From JAKBEU01 sp036172095 (GTDB lineage: Bacteria > Patescibacteriota > Microgenomatia > UBA1406 > GWC2-37-13): a stretch of 64,000 nucleotides of DNA. Position 1 is the stretch's first letter. The number at the start of each line of letters is the position of its first letter. Location of the stretch: contig JAVHSH010000024.1 in the NCBI GenBank assembly GCA_036172095.1, forward strand, positions 1-64,000, written 5' to 3'. The position numbers were made by a program, and so were the translations under genes. The notes below the pieces were generated by a model that saw only the letters and a list, made by a program, of their open reading frames with translations, was not told the origin of the DNA and ran no database searches. This document shows, one piece after another, positions 44,246-52,620 of the stretch.

Positions 44246-44748
44246 CTTTCCAGGTCGAGGAATGTATAAGAAGTGCCTTTTGACGTCGTTCTATCTTCCT
44301 TCCTGATTACTTTTGTAAACTGAGAGTATTTAGGAAAATATGTATCACCTTCGAACTGCTTATGAACGACGGTAAGATATAGTCTATCTGCTTTGTCTAT
44401 TGTCTGTTTGAAGATTGACGCTCCCCCTGAAATAAACACCTCTTCGCTCTCTATTTGTTTAGCCTTTTCTAGAGCCCCATCTATTGATGACTCAATAAAA
44501 CAGTTGGGGTGACACGTCGTAAATGTAATGTCCCGGGTAACGATGATGTGTTTCCTGTCGGGAATAGGTCTCCCACTCTCTTGGTAATATCCCATTACCG
44601 ACTCGAATGTCGTTCGTCCCATGATGACGGTGTGCCCTACTGTCTTTTCTTTGAAACGAATAAGGTCATCCTTGATATGCCACGGTATCCTGTTTTGATT
44701 CCCTATTACCCTCTCGTCGTTTAATGCGCAGATTATGCTTATTCTCAT
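44242..44748 (-). CDS. folA: Dihydrofolate reductase
   Basis: 168 aa. It reduces dihydrofolate to tetrahydrofolate with NADPH, regenerating the cofactor consumed by ThyA. Typical motifs: ISIICALNDERVIGNQNRIPWH, KDDLIRFKEKTVGHTVIMGR, TTFES, FISGGASIF and the C-terminal YTFLDLER. The catalytic acid (E/D of the substrate pocket) is D27 in HIKDDLIRF. The start overlaps the thyA stop by 4 bp and the stop overlaps the Nmad1-like start by 4 bp, giving a coupled operon. Confidence 0.96.
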   Translation of the reverse strand: MRISIICALNDERVIGNQNRIPWHIKDDLIRFKEKTVGHTVIMGRTTFESVMGYYQESGRPIPDRKHIIVTRDITFTTCHPNCFIESSIDGALEKAKQIESEEVFISGGASIFKQTIDKADRLYLTVVHKQFEGDTYFPKYSQFTKVIRKEDRTTSKGTSYTFLDLER

Positions 44749-45707
44749 TTTTTCTTCTGAAAATACCCGCCAGATACCGACAAAGCAGCTTTTATAGGGG
44801 GATGAAATTGATAATTATCAAGTTGCACATACTCCGTCTTAAATTCATCTATTGTCTTGAAATCATGATTAAATGATAAGGTTGGAAATGGTAGTGGTGT
44901 TCTTTCCAACTGCTCCCTCACCTGATCCATATGATTTTCATAGATATGAACGTCTCCAAATGTGTGTACAAACTCTCCCGGTTCATATCCTGTTATTTTT
45001 GCCAAAATCAAGGCTAATAGCGCATAGCTTGCGATATTGAATGGCACTCCCAGAAATACATCTGCGCTCCGTTGATACAGCTGAAGCGAAAGCTTCCCAT
45101 CGATAATATTGACTTGATACATGTTGTGACAAATAGGAAAACGAGATGCGTCTTTTTTGAGTGCCATTGTGTATAGATATTCAGGGTCCCACGAGTTGAC
45201 TATGAGATTGTGAGCGGCAGGATCTGCTTGTATCTCATCAATAATCCACTGTAATTGGTCAATCGTCCGCTTTGTCCGTGTAGGAAATCGTCGCCACATC
45301 TCCCCATATATTTTAGGCAAATTCCCCCACTTTTTCGCAAATTTTGCATCGATAGTTATCCTTTCGATAAACTCTTCCTTTGTTATCAAATTTTGATTTT
45401 TGATTTTTGATTTTTGATTTTTTTCAACATATATCTTATACGGATAGTCATCCCAGATATGCACCTTATTCTTCACGAGATATTCGATGTTTGATTGACC
45501 GGATAGGAACCAGAACAGTTCGTGAAGTACGCCTTTCCAATAGACTTTTTTTGTTGTCAAAAGAGGAAATCCTTCTGAAGGATTAAAGCGAATTTGTCTT
45601 CCGAACACGCTATACGACGCGTCTCCCGTTCCCCTATCGACCTTGCGCACACCATTATCCTTAATGTCTTTAAGAAGGTTGAGATATTGATATTCGGGAT
45701 GATCCAT
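44745..45707 (-). CDS. thyA: Thymidylate synthase
   Basis: 320 aa. It methylates dUMP to dTMP with methylene-tetrahydrofolate. Catalytic C193 lies in RFPICHNMYQV, with GVPFNIASYALL and HTFGDVHIYENH as the other signature blocks. The early MWRRFPTRTKRTIDQL arginine region is somewhat rearranged. Residues about 97-106 (KNQKSKIKNQN) are a low-complexity insertion coded by four perfect TTTTGAT heptamers at 45391-45418, between the N-terminal WDDYPYKIY segment and the next helix. It follows dcd after a 138-bp gap packed with inverted heptamer arrays. Confidence 0.96.
   Translation of the reverse strand: MDHPEYQYLNLLKDIKDNGVRKVDRGTGDASYSVFGRQIRFNPSEGFPLLTTKKVYWKGVLHELFWFLSGQSNIEYLVKNKVHIWDDYPYKIYVEKNQKSKIKNQNLITKEEFIERITIDAKFAKKWGNLPKIYGEMWRRFPTRTKRTIDQLQWIIDEIQADPAAHNLIVNSWDPEYLYTMALKKDASRFPICHNMYQVNIIDGKLSLQLYQRSADVFLGVPFNIASYALLALILAKITGYEPGEFVHTFGDVHIYENHMDQVREQLERTPLPFPTLSFNHDFKTIDEFKTEYVQLDNYQFHPPIKAALSVSGGYFQKKK
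45391..45418. repeat. Four perfect TTTTGAT heptamers inside thyA
   Basis: Tandem 7-nt repeat, four exact copies, in frame within thyA. Two copies of the identical unit occur inside tatD at 57730-57743. Confidence 0.85.
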
Positions 45708-45717
45708 ATATAAACAC

Positions 45718-45838
45718 TAAATTCTAAACTCTAAATCCTAAACAAATATATGCAAAACTTCAAACTCTAAATGTCATTTCCTTAAATCTCAAGGTTGAAA
45801 TCCATGTTTTATTTAGAGTTTAGGGTTTAGTATTTAGG
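45718..45838. repeat. Inverted heptamer arrays between dcd and thyA
   Basis: CTAAATT, CTAAACT, CTAAATC at 45718-45738 face ATTTAGA, GTTTAGG, GTTTAGT, ATTTAGG at 45811-45838. The arrays are reverse complements in pattern and can fold into a long hairpin in the intercistronic RNA. The unit is the same family as GGATTTA at 59731-59786. Confidence 0.75.
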
Positions 45839-45845
45839 ATTTCAT

Positions 45846-46382
45846 TTATATCTGCTTTTCTCGCTTCTCGGTCGTTACCCTTCCCCCTTGCCACTGCCCT
45901 TTATATTGTGTCCCCCCAACCACCTCATGAAATTGTGCAAAAACAAAGCGGGCTCCCATCTCGATCTCAACCGTGATTGGCCCCTCGTTTTTAAGACCGA
46001 AAGTGAGTTTTCCTTCGTATCCCGGTTGGGCGACACCCGTCCGTAAGAACAACCCTGATCGGAATGTGGTTGTCCTTGGAATGAACATTGTGCAGAGATT
46101 CAAGGGGAGATGGACTGACTCAATAGTACTTACTAGGAAGAAATCTCCCGGCTTGATTTTTATCGTGCGCAATTCCCCTTCTTTATACTCCATGATTTTT
46201 TCAATTTTCGGCGTTTCACGATGGGTGATTCCTAAAAACGCAGATCCTGATATCTTGTATACCTCTCCCAGTCGTAAATCAAATCCAGCACCCTCAGGAG
46301 TAGTCAGTTCACGCTCAGCAAGCCCCTCGACTAATTTTTTTTCTTTTACCAGTTTTAGTAATAATTCAGGTCCGAGTATCAT
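45846..46382 (-). CDS. dcd: dCTP deaminase family protein (dCTP deaminase/dUTPase)
   Basis: 178 aa. Family motifs are TTPEGAGFDLRLGEVY near residues 26-41, PRTTTFRSGLFLRTGVAQPG, then GYEGKLTFGLKNEG and a C-terminal YKGQWQGGRV. It produces dUTP or dUMP from dCTP, feeding thymidylate synthase encoded next. It diverges from the standard enzyme in the N-terminus, so the exact activity (mono- or bifunctional) is not certain. It is 15 bp downstream of an unknown gene on the same strand. Confidence 0.88.
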   Translation of the reverse strand: MILGPELLLKLVKEKKLVEGLAERELTTPEGAGFDLRLGEVYKISGSAFLGITHRETPKIEKIMEYKEGELRTIKIKPGDFFLVSTIESVHLPLNLCTMFIPRTTTFRSGLFLRTGVAQPGYEGKLTFGLKNEGPITVEIEMGARFVFAQFHEVVGGTQYKGQWQGGRVTTEKREKQI

Positions 46383-46397
46383 AGTGCTGAGATTAAC

Positions 46398-46934
46398 TTA
46401 TATTGATTCGTCAAGTTCTATCGCTTTGAAATGCCCGTCATCATCAAATGATATCTGAAGCGACTGCATTCCCTTCCCCCACTTTTCGATCTCTTCAAGA
46501 GAAATCGTGAATGCTGTTTCACGCAGTGCTTCATATACATATTCCTCATCAATCGCGAATGGTGAAGACAGCTCCTTATTGGCAATTAGTAGCTTTGCCG
46601 TTATCCGCATCCGTTTTGCAACTTGCGTGTCATGGATGATGAACGGACGGATAGCCAAAACACCGCTATCTGTTTTGAAGGACACGTTCTTGGCAAGTGT
46701 AAAGCGTCCTTTGATATAGAGGATAATAGAGTAGCGACCATCTTTTGCTTCTTCTTTATGAGTCGTATTGACCGACTTTTGCGTCAAACCATAGTCTTTA
46801 CAACAACGCTCTACGACGGCCCATTCAACAGGCGTAATGGCTTCAGTTTCATCGAATGTGCACTCTTCCCGATACTCTTGAATATAGTGATTATATTCAT
46901 CGTTCCGCAGATGTATTTGTTTTACTGTGTCCAT
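46398..46934 (-). CDS. Hypothetical soluble protein upstream of dcd
   Basis: 178 aa, acidic, no membrane segment. Stretches such as AITPVEWAVVERCCKDYGLT, GRYSIILYIKGRFTLAKNVS and SFDDDGHFKAIELDESI suggest an alpha+beta fold. No family is recognised. The 15-bp spacing to dcd suggests one transcription unit with dcd, thyA, folA and the genes beyond. It is divergent from the hydrogenase-like operon (117-bp gap). Confidence 0.65.
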   Translation of the reverse strand: MDTVKQIHLRNDEYNHYIQEYREECTFDETEAITPVEWAVVERCCKDYGLTQKSVNTTHKEEAKDGRYSIILYIKGRFTLAKNVSFKTDSGVLAIRPFIIHDTQVAKRMRITAKLLIANKELSSPFAIDEEYVYEALRETAFTISLEEIEKWGKGMQSLQISFDDDGHFKAIELDESI

Positions 46935-47051
46935 GTTGTTTTACAGACTTGATTATAGAGGTATACTAGCAAAAATCAAGCTAAACCAGCGGAAATATTT
47001 GACTTTTTTTTCTAATTTTGCTAATATTCAGCTTTGGCACTCATATAAAAT

Positions 47052-47576
47052 ATGTTATCACTATTCCTTAAAATCCTTAAAACACCTAAGAATATTGTAC
47101 GGATAGATTCGGCTGAACTGGATAAACTACAGGTGCCTGAATTGGGCAAAAAAGTCCATGAAGCAATAAAAAAAAAGTTTCGTGGCTCATTGGCGATTCG
47201 AGAAGTCGATGCAGGCTCTGATAATTCCTGTGAACAAGAATTGGTCGCCCTTTCAAACTCTACTTATGATGTCGAGCGCTTCGGGATTCATTTCGTTGCA
47301 TCCCCAAGACACGCAGATATGCTCTTAGTAACTGGACCAGTCACCAGAAATATGGTTGAGCCACTCAAGCGAGCTTATGAGGCAACGCCAGCACCAAAGA
47401 TAGTCGTCGCTGTCGGTGATGATGCGATAGATGGTGGAATATTCAAAGGTTCATACGCCACTGTCGACGGCGTTAGTTCAGTCATACCAGTCGACTATTG
47501 TATTCCTGGCAATCCCCCTTCTCCAAAAGAAATCTTATATCATCTGTTAAAAATTCTTGAGACCACGAAAGCATGA
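47052..47576 (+). CDS. NuoB/HyfI-like small subunit lacking three of four cluster cysteines
   Basis: 174 aa, first gene of the six-gene complex. Overall similarity to group 4 hydrogenase small subunits and NuoB is clear: YDVERFGIHFVASPRHADML, LVTGPVTRNMVEPLKRAYEA, VVAVGD and VDYCIPGNPPSP. The four ligands of the N2-type [4Fe-4S] cluster should be Cys at positions 57, 60, 124 and 154; here they are D57, C60, D124 and N154. A normal cubane cannot be held, so the subunit is probably structural or has a different cofactor. Its stop overlaps the next start by 4 bp. Confidence 0.9.
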   Translation: MLSLFLKILKTPKNIVRIDSAELDKLQVPELGKKVHEAIKKKFRGSLAIREVDAGSDNSCEQELVALSNSTYDVERFGIHFVASPRHADMLLVTGPVTRNMVEPLKRAYEATPAPKIVVAVGDDAIDGGIFKGSYATVDGVSSVIPVDYCIPGNPPSPKEILYHLLKILETTKA

Positions 47577-49594
47577 TAGTCCTCATATCACTCTTCATAA
47601 TTGGCTCTTTTGGCTCTCTTATGCTCCAAAATAATGATGAGTACTCCAATGCATGGACGACATTCTTCGCTATCGCAGGATCGCTTTGGGGTCTAATCTT
47701 TTCGGGTCTCACCATTATTTCTGGATCAGGCTCAGCCTTTGTAGCAAAAAGTTCATCACTCCCCTTTCTATCATTTTCCGTTTCAATCGATTATCTTTCG
47801 GCATTCTTCATATTCACGTGTTCGTTGATTACGCTCTTTTCTTCCCTATACGGATGGGGATATGTGAAACATTATTACAAAAAGTATAATATCGGTGTCT
47901 TGGGTTTTTTCTATCATCTCTTCATTGCGGGAATGTTCCTTGTTATTATGGCAACGAACAGTATATTCTTCATTATCGTTTGGGAAATAATGTCCATTGC
48001 CTCATATTTCTTGGTTGTATATGACCATAACGATGAGGAAAACGTTAAAGCGGGATTTCTTTACTTAATCATGACCCATATCGGTACCGCATTCATCATT
48101 TCTGCATTCTTGCTTATGTATTCATATACCGGATCATTCGATTTCGCAGCGATAAAGTCAGGGGCAGGAGCAATTCCTCTCGTGGCAAAGAATCTTATTT
48201 TCCTTTTTGCTTTTATCGGTTTTGGGACAAAGGCGGGTCTTATCCCTTTCCATATCTGGCTTCCTGCAGCTCATCCTGCCGCTCCATCTCACGTTTCATC
48301 CATTTTGTCCAGCGTCATGATTAAGACTGGTATATATATGTTCATCCGTATCTTCCTTGATATGATTCAGCCAGCTCCCTTGTGGTGGGGTCTTTTCATC
48401 CTTGTGATGGGATCAATATCGTCTGTATTGGGAGTCTTATTCGCTCTGACCGAACATGACATAAAAAAACTATTGGCTTATCATAGTATCGAAAATATCG
48501 GAATAATTCTCCTTGGATTGGGAAGCGCACTTACGTTCACGTCCCTTAACTTACCCATTTTTGCCGTCATTGGCCTCACTGCTTCCCTCTTCCACACACT
48601 CAACCATGCCACATTCAAATCACTTCTCTTTTTAAGTGCAGGTTCCGTCATCAATGCGACTCATACACGCAATATGGAGGAATATGGAGGGTTGATGAAG
48701 CATATGCCCTATACCGCGTTTTTTTTCCTTATTGGGTCTATGGCAATTTCTGCCCTCCCCCCTTTCAATGGATTTTTCAGTGAATGGCTGACGTTCCAAG
48801 CTCTTTTCAACGGAATTCAGTTGATGGGGTTCTATCCTAAGTGGATTTTCATATTCTCAACAGGTTCTCTGGCGTTCACCGGAGGGCTCGCGCTTGCCTG
48901 TTTCGTCAAGGCGTTCGGAGCAACTTTCTTGGCACGACCAAGAAGCTCCCATGCTGAGCATGCAAAAGAATCATCCGCTTCCCTGCTTATTGGAATGGGT
49001 GGACTCGCTCTTGTTCCTCTTCTCATCGGTATATTCTCAGGGAACGTTGTTTATTTGTTGGAGAACGTTAGTAAAAGTTTGGCGGTGTTCAAACAGACCT
49101 CTAAAATGTCATTTCTTACTACGCCGCTTGGACTTTCGGTCAATTCTGGTTTTGCCTCTGTTTCTGATCCAGCTTTCATTTTATTTTTACTCATCACTGT
49201 TTGCATGGTTGTGGTGATTTCAAGATATCTTATCAACAGAAGCCAAAAGGAAACGGTTGCCCGGACATGGGACTGTGGAACGGATTTGACGCCAAGGATG
49301 GAAATAACTGCGACGGGATTTGCCCGTTCAATCGTCATGATATTCAAGGGGATACTCAAACCAAGCATCCAGCGCGACATCTCCTACCATGATTCCGAAA
49401 GTAGATATCTCCCCATCGGAAAGACGATTACGCTCAAAACCCATGATATGCATCATACGCATTTTTATCAACCCCTTTACGATATAATGACTGCGCTTGC
49501 CTATAAAATCAAGAAGATACAGAGCGGAAATACAAACGCATATATACTCTATATTTTTATTGCCCTTATCATCGCGTTATTTTTTATCTTATGA
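47573..49594 (+). CDS. HyfB/NuoL-like ion-pumping subunit
   Basis: 673 aa with about 16 membrane segments, Proton_antipo_M family. Functional residues appear intact: the glutamate in VWEIMSIASYF, the lysine in GTKAGLIPFHIWLPAAHPAA, the LLAYHSIENIGII segment and HTLNHATFKSLLFL. The soluble tail has WDCGTDLTPRMEITATGF, a HycC/HyfB-type motif. Predicted to move protons or sodium through the membrane arm. Overlaps its neighbours by 4 bp on each side. Confidence 0.93.
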   Translation: MIVLISLFIIGSFGSLMLQNNDEYSNAWTTFFAIAGSLWGLIFSGLTIISGSGSAFVAKSSSLPFLSFSVSIDYLSAFFIFTCSLITLFSSLYGWGYVKHYYKKYNIGVLGFFYHLFIAGMFLVIMATNSIFFIIVWEIMSIASYFLVVYDHNDEENVKAGFLYLIMTHIGTAFIISAFLLMYSYTGSFDFAAIKSGAGAIPLVAKNLIFLFAFIGFGTKAGLIPFHIWLPAAHPAAPSHVSSILSSVMIKTGIYMFIRIFLDMIQPAPLWWGLFILVMGSISSVLGVLFALTEHDIKKLLAYHSIENIGIILLGLGSALTFTSLNLPIFAVIGLTASLFHTLNHATFKSLLFLSAGSVINATHTRNMEEYGGLMKHMPYTAFFFLIGSMAISALPPFNGFFSEWLTFQALFNGIQLMGFYPKWIFIFSTGSLAFTGGLALACFVKAFGATFLARPRSSHAEHAKESSASLLIGMGGLALVPLLIGIFSGNVVYLLENVSKSLAVFKQTSKMSFLTTPLGLSVNSGFASVSDPAFILFLLITVCMVVVISRYLINRSQKETVARTWDCGTDLTPRMEITATGFARSIVMIFKGILKPSIQRDISYHDSESRYLPIGKTITLKTHDMHHTHFYQPLYDIMTALAYKIKKIQSGNTNAYILYIFIALIIALFFIL

Positions 49595-50517
49595 ACATCG
49601 TCATCATCGTCCTACAACTTATACTCGTCCCACTTGTATCGCCACTGTTCATAGGTCTCATAAAGAAAGTAAAGGCATTATTGCAGAACAGGCAAGGATC
49701 TTCTCTTATTCAGCCATATCTTGATTTATGGAAACTATTCCACAAAGATGAGATTATTAGTAAGGATGCATCAGTCATATTCCGCATTGCTCCATATATC
49801 GTCTTTTCAGTCACAATAGTTGTGGGAGCAAGTATCCCCCTTTTCGCCAGTTTTATCAAGAATGGACTGACTGGGGACATGTTGATGGTCGTCTACACCC
49901 TTGCAATTGGGACATTTTTCCTTTCTCTTGCAGGTTTTGATATTGGAGGAGCTTTTGGGGGATTTGGATCAAGCCGAGAAATGACCGTTTCAGCTTTGGC
50001 TGAAGGGGGTCTCATCTTCTCTTTCATAACCGTTGCACTCATCAATCACTCGTCAAATCTTTTTACTATTGCCGCTTCAAATCCCTTCACACATAGCCAC
50101 TATTTTCTTTCGCTCACCTTGGCACTTGGGGGATTCTTTATTGTCCTTCTTGCGGAAACAGCGCGCTATCCATTCGACAATCCCGCAACGCATCTGGAGC
50201 TCACCATGATCCATGAAGCGATGATATTGGAATATTCAGGAAAAAGATTGGCTTTGATGGAATGGGCGGCAGCGAATAAATTGCTTATTTTTTGTGCACT
50301 CTTAGGAAATCTCTTTTTTCCCTTTGGTTTAGCGGCAAATACAAGTATTACGTCCCTTATCATCGGTATCATCTCATTTATGGTCAAGGGTGGCATAGTA
50401 TGCGTTGTGATTGCGCTTATCGAGTCAAGCATCGCGAAATCACGATTCTTCCGCCTGCCTGATTTGCTGATGGTTTCCTTTATATTAAATGTTATCGCCA
50501 TTGGCCTCATTTTTTGA
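49591..50517 (+). CDS. HyfC/NuoH-like membrane subunit
   Basis: 308 aa with about eight membrane helices. It links the soluble and membrane arms in complex I relatives. Conserved: LLQNRQGSSLIQPYLDLWKL in the first cytoplasmic loop, AETARYPFDNPATHLELTM (the NuoH-type acidic loop) and EYSGKRLALMEWAAANK. These loops are well conserved, so coupling to the soluble subunits was probably retained even though those subunits lost metal ligands. Confidence 0.93.
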   Translation: MNIVIIVLQLILVPLVSPLFIGLIKKVKALLQNRQGSSLIQPYLDLWKLFHKDEIISKDASVIFRIAPYIVFSVTIVVGASIPLFASFIKNGLTGDMLMVVYTLAIGTFFLSLAGFDIGGAFGGFGSSREMTVSALAEGGLIFSFITVALINHSSNLFTIAASNPFTHSHYFLSLTLALGGFFIVLLAETARYPFDNPATHLELTMIHEAMILEYSGKRLALMEWAAANKLLIFCALLGNLFFPFGLAANTSITSLIIGIISFMVKGGIVCVVIALIESSIAKSRFFRLPDLLMVSFILNVIAIGLIF

Positions 50518-50518
50518 T

Positions 50519-51166
50519 ATGGAAATAATCTATTTGCAGTATTTGTTGGGTATCGCCTTTTTGAGTATCGTCTACATGCATGTGACGAAAAAAAATGTTG
50601 AGGTCGTCGTTGCTTACAGCATCCAGTCACTTGCGATAATGGCAATAATTTTCGATTCATTTTTAACAACAAGGAATATCCCGTTGTTAATCATTGTGCT
50701 TTTGACGGTAATTGTGAAAGTGATAATGGCCCCCATCTTTTTCACCAATCTGATAAAAAAACATGAGCTTACATTCACTGTCAGTTCGTACCTGAATATG
50801 CCGATAACACTGATTTGCATTGCTATCATCACCGGTATCGCCCATTCAAATAAATTCCTTCCGCTTACGACAATCGTCCCTGAACATCAGGCGTTATTGG
50901 CTTTAGCCCTTTCAGCCATACTTCTTTCATTTTTCCTCATCGTCAATAGGAAGGGAGCGCTTTCTCAGATTGTCGGCATCCTCACGTTTGAGAACAGCAT
51001 CGTTGCTTTTACGATATTTGCCGGACTTGAACAGTCTATAGCTCTTCAGATGGGCATCATTTTTGATATATTCGTATGGCTCATCATCTCAACAGTGTTC
51101 ATCTCAATGATTTACAAACATTTCAGGTCTCTTGACGTGACCATCATGAGGCATTTAAGGGATTAA
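50519..51166 (+). CDS. HyfE-like membrane subunit
   Basis: 215 aa from the ATG at 50519; a longer start at 50489 would overlap the upstream gene. About seven membrane helices. The C-terminal half (SQIVGILTFENSIVAF, GIIFDIFVWLIISTVF) matches the NuoK-like part of HyfE. The N-terminal half is hydrophobic as in HyfE. It starts one base after the HyfC-like stop. Confidence 0.88.
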   Translation: MEIIYLQYLLGIAFLSIVYMHVTKKNVEVVVAYSIQSLAIMAIIFDSFLTTRNIPLLIIVLLTVIVKVIMAPIFFTNLIKKHELTFTVSSYLNMPITLICIAIITGIAHSNKFLPLTTIVPEHQALLALALSAILLSFFLIVNRKGALSQIVGILTFENSIVAFTIFAGLEQSIALQMGIIFDIFVWLIISTVFISMIYKHFRSLDVTIMRHLRD

Positions 51167-51170
51167 ACCT

Positions 51171-52619
51171 ATGGAATTACTTATAACTATTGGTGGATTT
51201 GTCTCTGCGGCAATCATCATCATCACATTCAGAAAACAGCGCGCGATTGCTCGGGCAACATCCGTCTTAGCATCCATAATTGCTTTAATTGAGGTTTTTT
51301 TCATCGCATTCAAGGTTGCAGACACGGGAACATATGATCCATTCCCTTTTTTCTCTGTTGACGGATTGGGAGCAATAATCCTTCTTATAATCGTGATTAT
51401 TGGTATCGTGACCAATATCTATTCATTGGAATATTTCAGACAAGAAAAATTAAAACATCTCGTCGGAAGTACCCGGATAAAACAGTATTTTATCCTTCTT
51501 AATCTGTTCCTTGCAGCGATGGTAATTGCTGTTACCGCGAACAATCCAATCATGGCTTGGATAAGCATCGAGGCAACAACACTCTCAACAGCTTTCTTGA
51601 TAAGCTTCTACAATAAATCATCCGCAATCGAAGCGGCATGGAAATATCTCGTCATCAACTCCGTTGGTTTGCTGTTGGGATTCTTTGGAACGCTTCTCTA
51701 TTTCATTCCCGTCACTGATTTGTTGGAAAAGGGAAATATGGTCAGCTGGCACTTACTAGTAACGCATGCATCTCAACTTGATCCTATGATTGCAAAAATC
51801 GCATTCATATTTATATTGATTGGATATGGAACGAAAGTCGGCATGGTCCCCATGCACACATGGAAGCCAAGTGCTTATACGAAAGCCCCCACTCCCTTGG
51901 GAGCTTTATTGTCTGGGGCATTATTACCTGTCGCGTTTATGATGATTCTCCGACTGAAAATGCTTACAGACATTTCGGCAGGACCATTATTCAGTCAATA
52001 TCTCCTTATCGGTTTCGGTCTCTTGTCTATAGCGGTCGCCTCTTTTATCATCCCTATTTTGACGAACTATAAACGACTATTGGCGTATTCGAGTATCGAA
52101 AACGCGGGGATTATGGCCCTTGGATTTGGATTTGGCGGCATAGGTGTCATGGCGGCATCCCTTCATATGATTTATCACTCACTGATAAAATCCGCACTCT
52201 TTTTATCCTCAGGAAATTTTCTTTTGCACTATCATTCTGCCCGCATCAAAGACGTCAAGGGGTCACTTAAAGTGATTCCTTTCACGAGTATCATTTTCAT
52301 GATTGGGTTTTTGGCTATCACAGGAGCTCCTCCATTTGGAATCCTCATGTCAAAAATGCTTATATTGGCAGCCGGTATGAAACGATATCCTTGGATAAGT
52401 ATCGTCACATTGCTTCTGATGGAAGTCCTGTTCTTCGGATTTTTGAAGCATGTTTCTTCCATGTTGTTTGGGGAAAAACCTTCTGAAATCAAGTCTGGAG
52501 AAAAAAATATATGGCTTATTATTCCTCCGTTTATTTTGCTTGCTATTGTGCTTTATTTGAGCCTTTCCATGCCGACTTTTTTACAACAATTACTTAACGG
52601 GACCGTCAATAAATACTAA
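51171..52619 (+). CDS. HyfF/NuoN-like ion-pumping subunit
   Basis: 482 aa with about 14 membrane segments, second Proton_antipo_M protein of the operon. Key features: WISIEATTLSTAFLI with the conserved acid, GYGTKVGMVPMHTWKPSAYT, LLAYSSIENAGIMALGFG and IYHSLIKSALFLSSGN. Two antiporter-like subunits plus HyfC and HyfE give the full Hyf-type membrane arm. It sits 4 bp after HyfE and 1 bp before the large subunit. Confidence 0.93.
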   Translation: MELLITIGGFVSAAIIIITFRKQRAIARATSVLASIIALIEVFFIAFKVADTGTYDPFPFFSVDGLGAIILLIIVIIGIVTNIYSLEYFRQEKLKHLVGSTRIKQYFILLNLFLAAMVIAVTANNPIMAWISIEATTLSTAFLISFYNKSSAIEAAWKYLVINSVGLLLGFFGTLLYFIPVTDLLEKGNMVSWHLLVTHASQLDPMIAKIAFIFILIGYGTKVGMVPMHTWKPSAYTKAPTPLGALLSGALLPVAFMMILRLKMLTDISAGPLFSQYLLIGFGLLSIAVASFIIPILTNYKRLLAYSSIENAGIMALGFGFGGIGVMAASLHMIYHSLIKSALFLSSGNFLLHYHSARIKDVKGSLKVIPFTSIIFMIGFLAITGAPPFGILMSKMLILAAGMKRYPWISIVTLLLMEVLFFGFLKHVSSMLFGEKPSEIKSGEKNIWLIIPPFILLAIVLYLSLSMPTFLQQLLNGTVNKY

Positions 52620-52620
52620 T

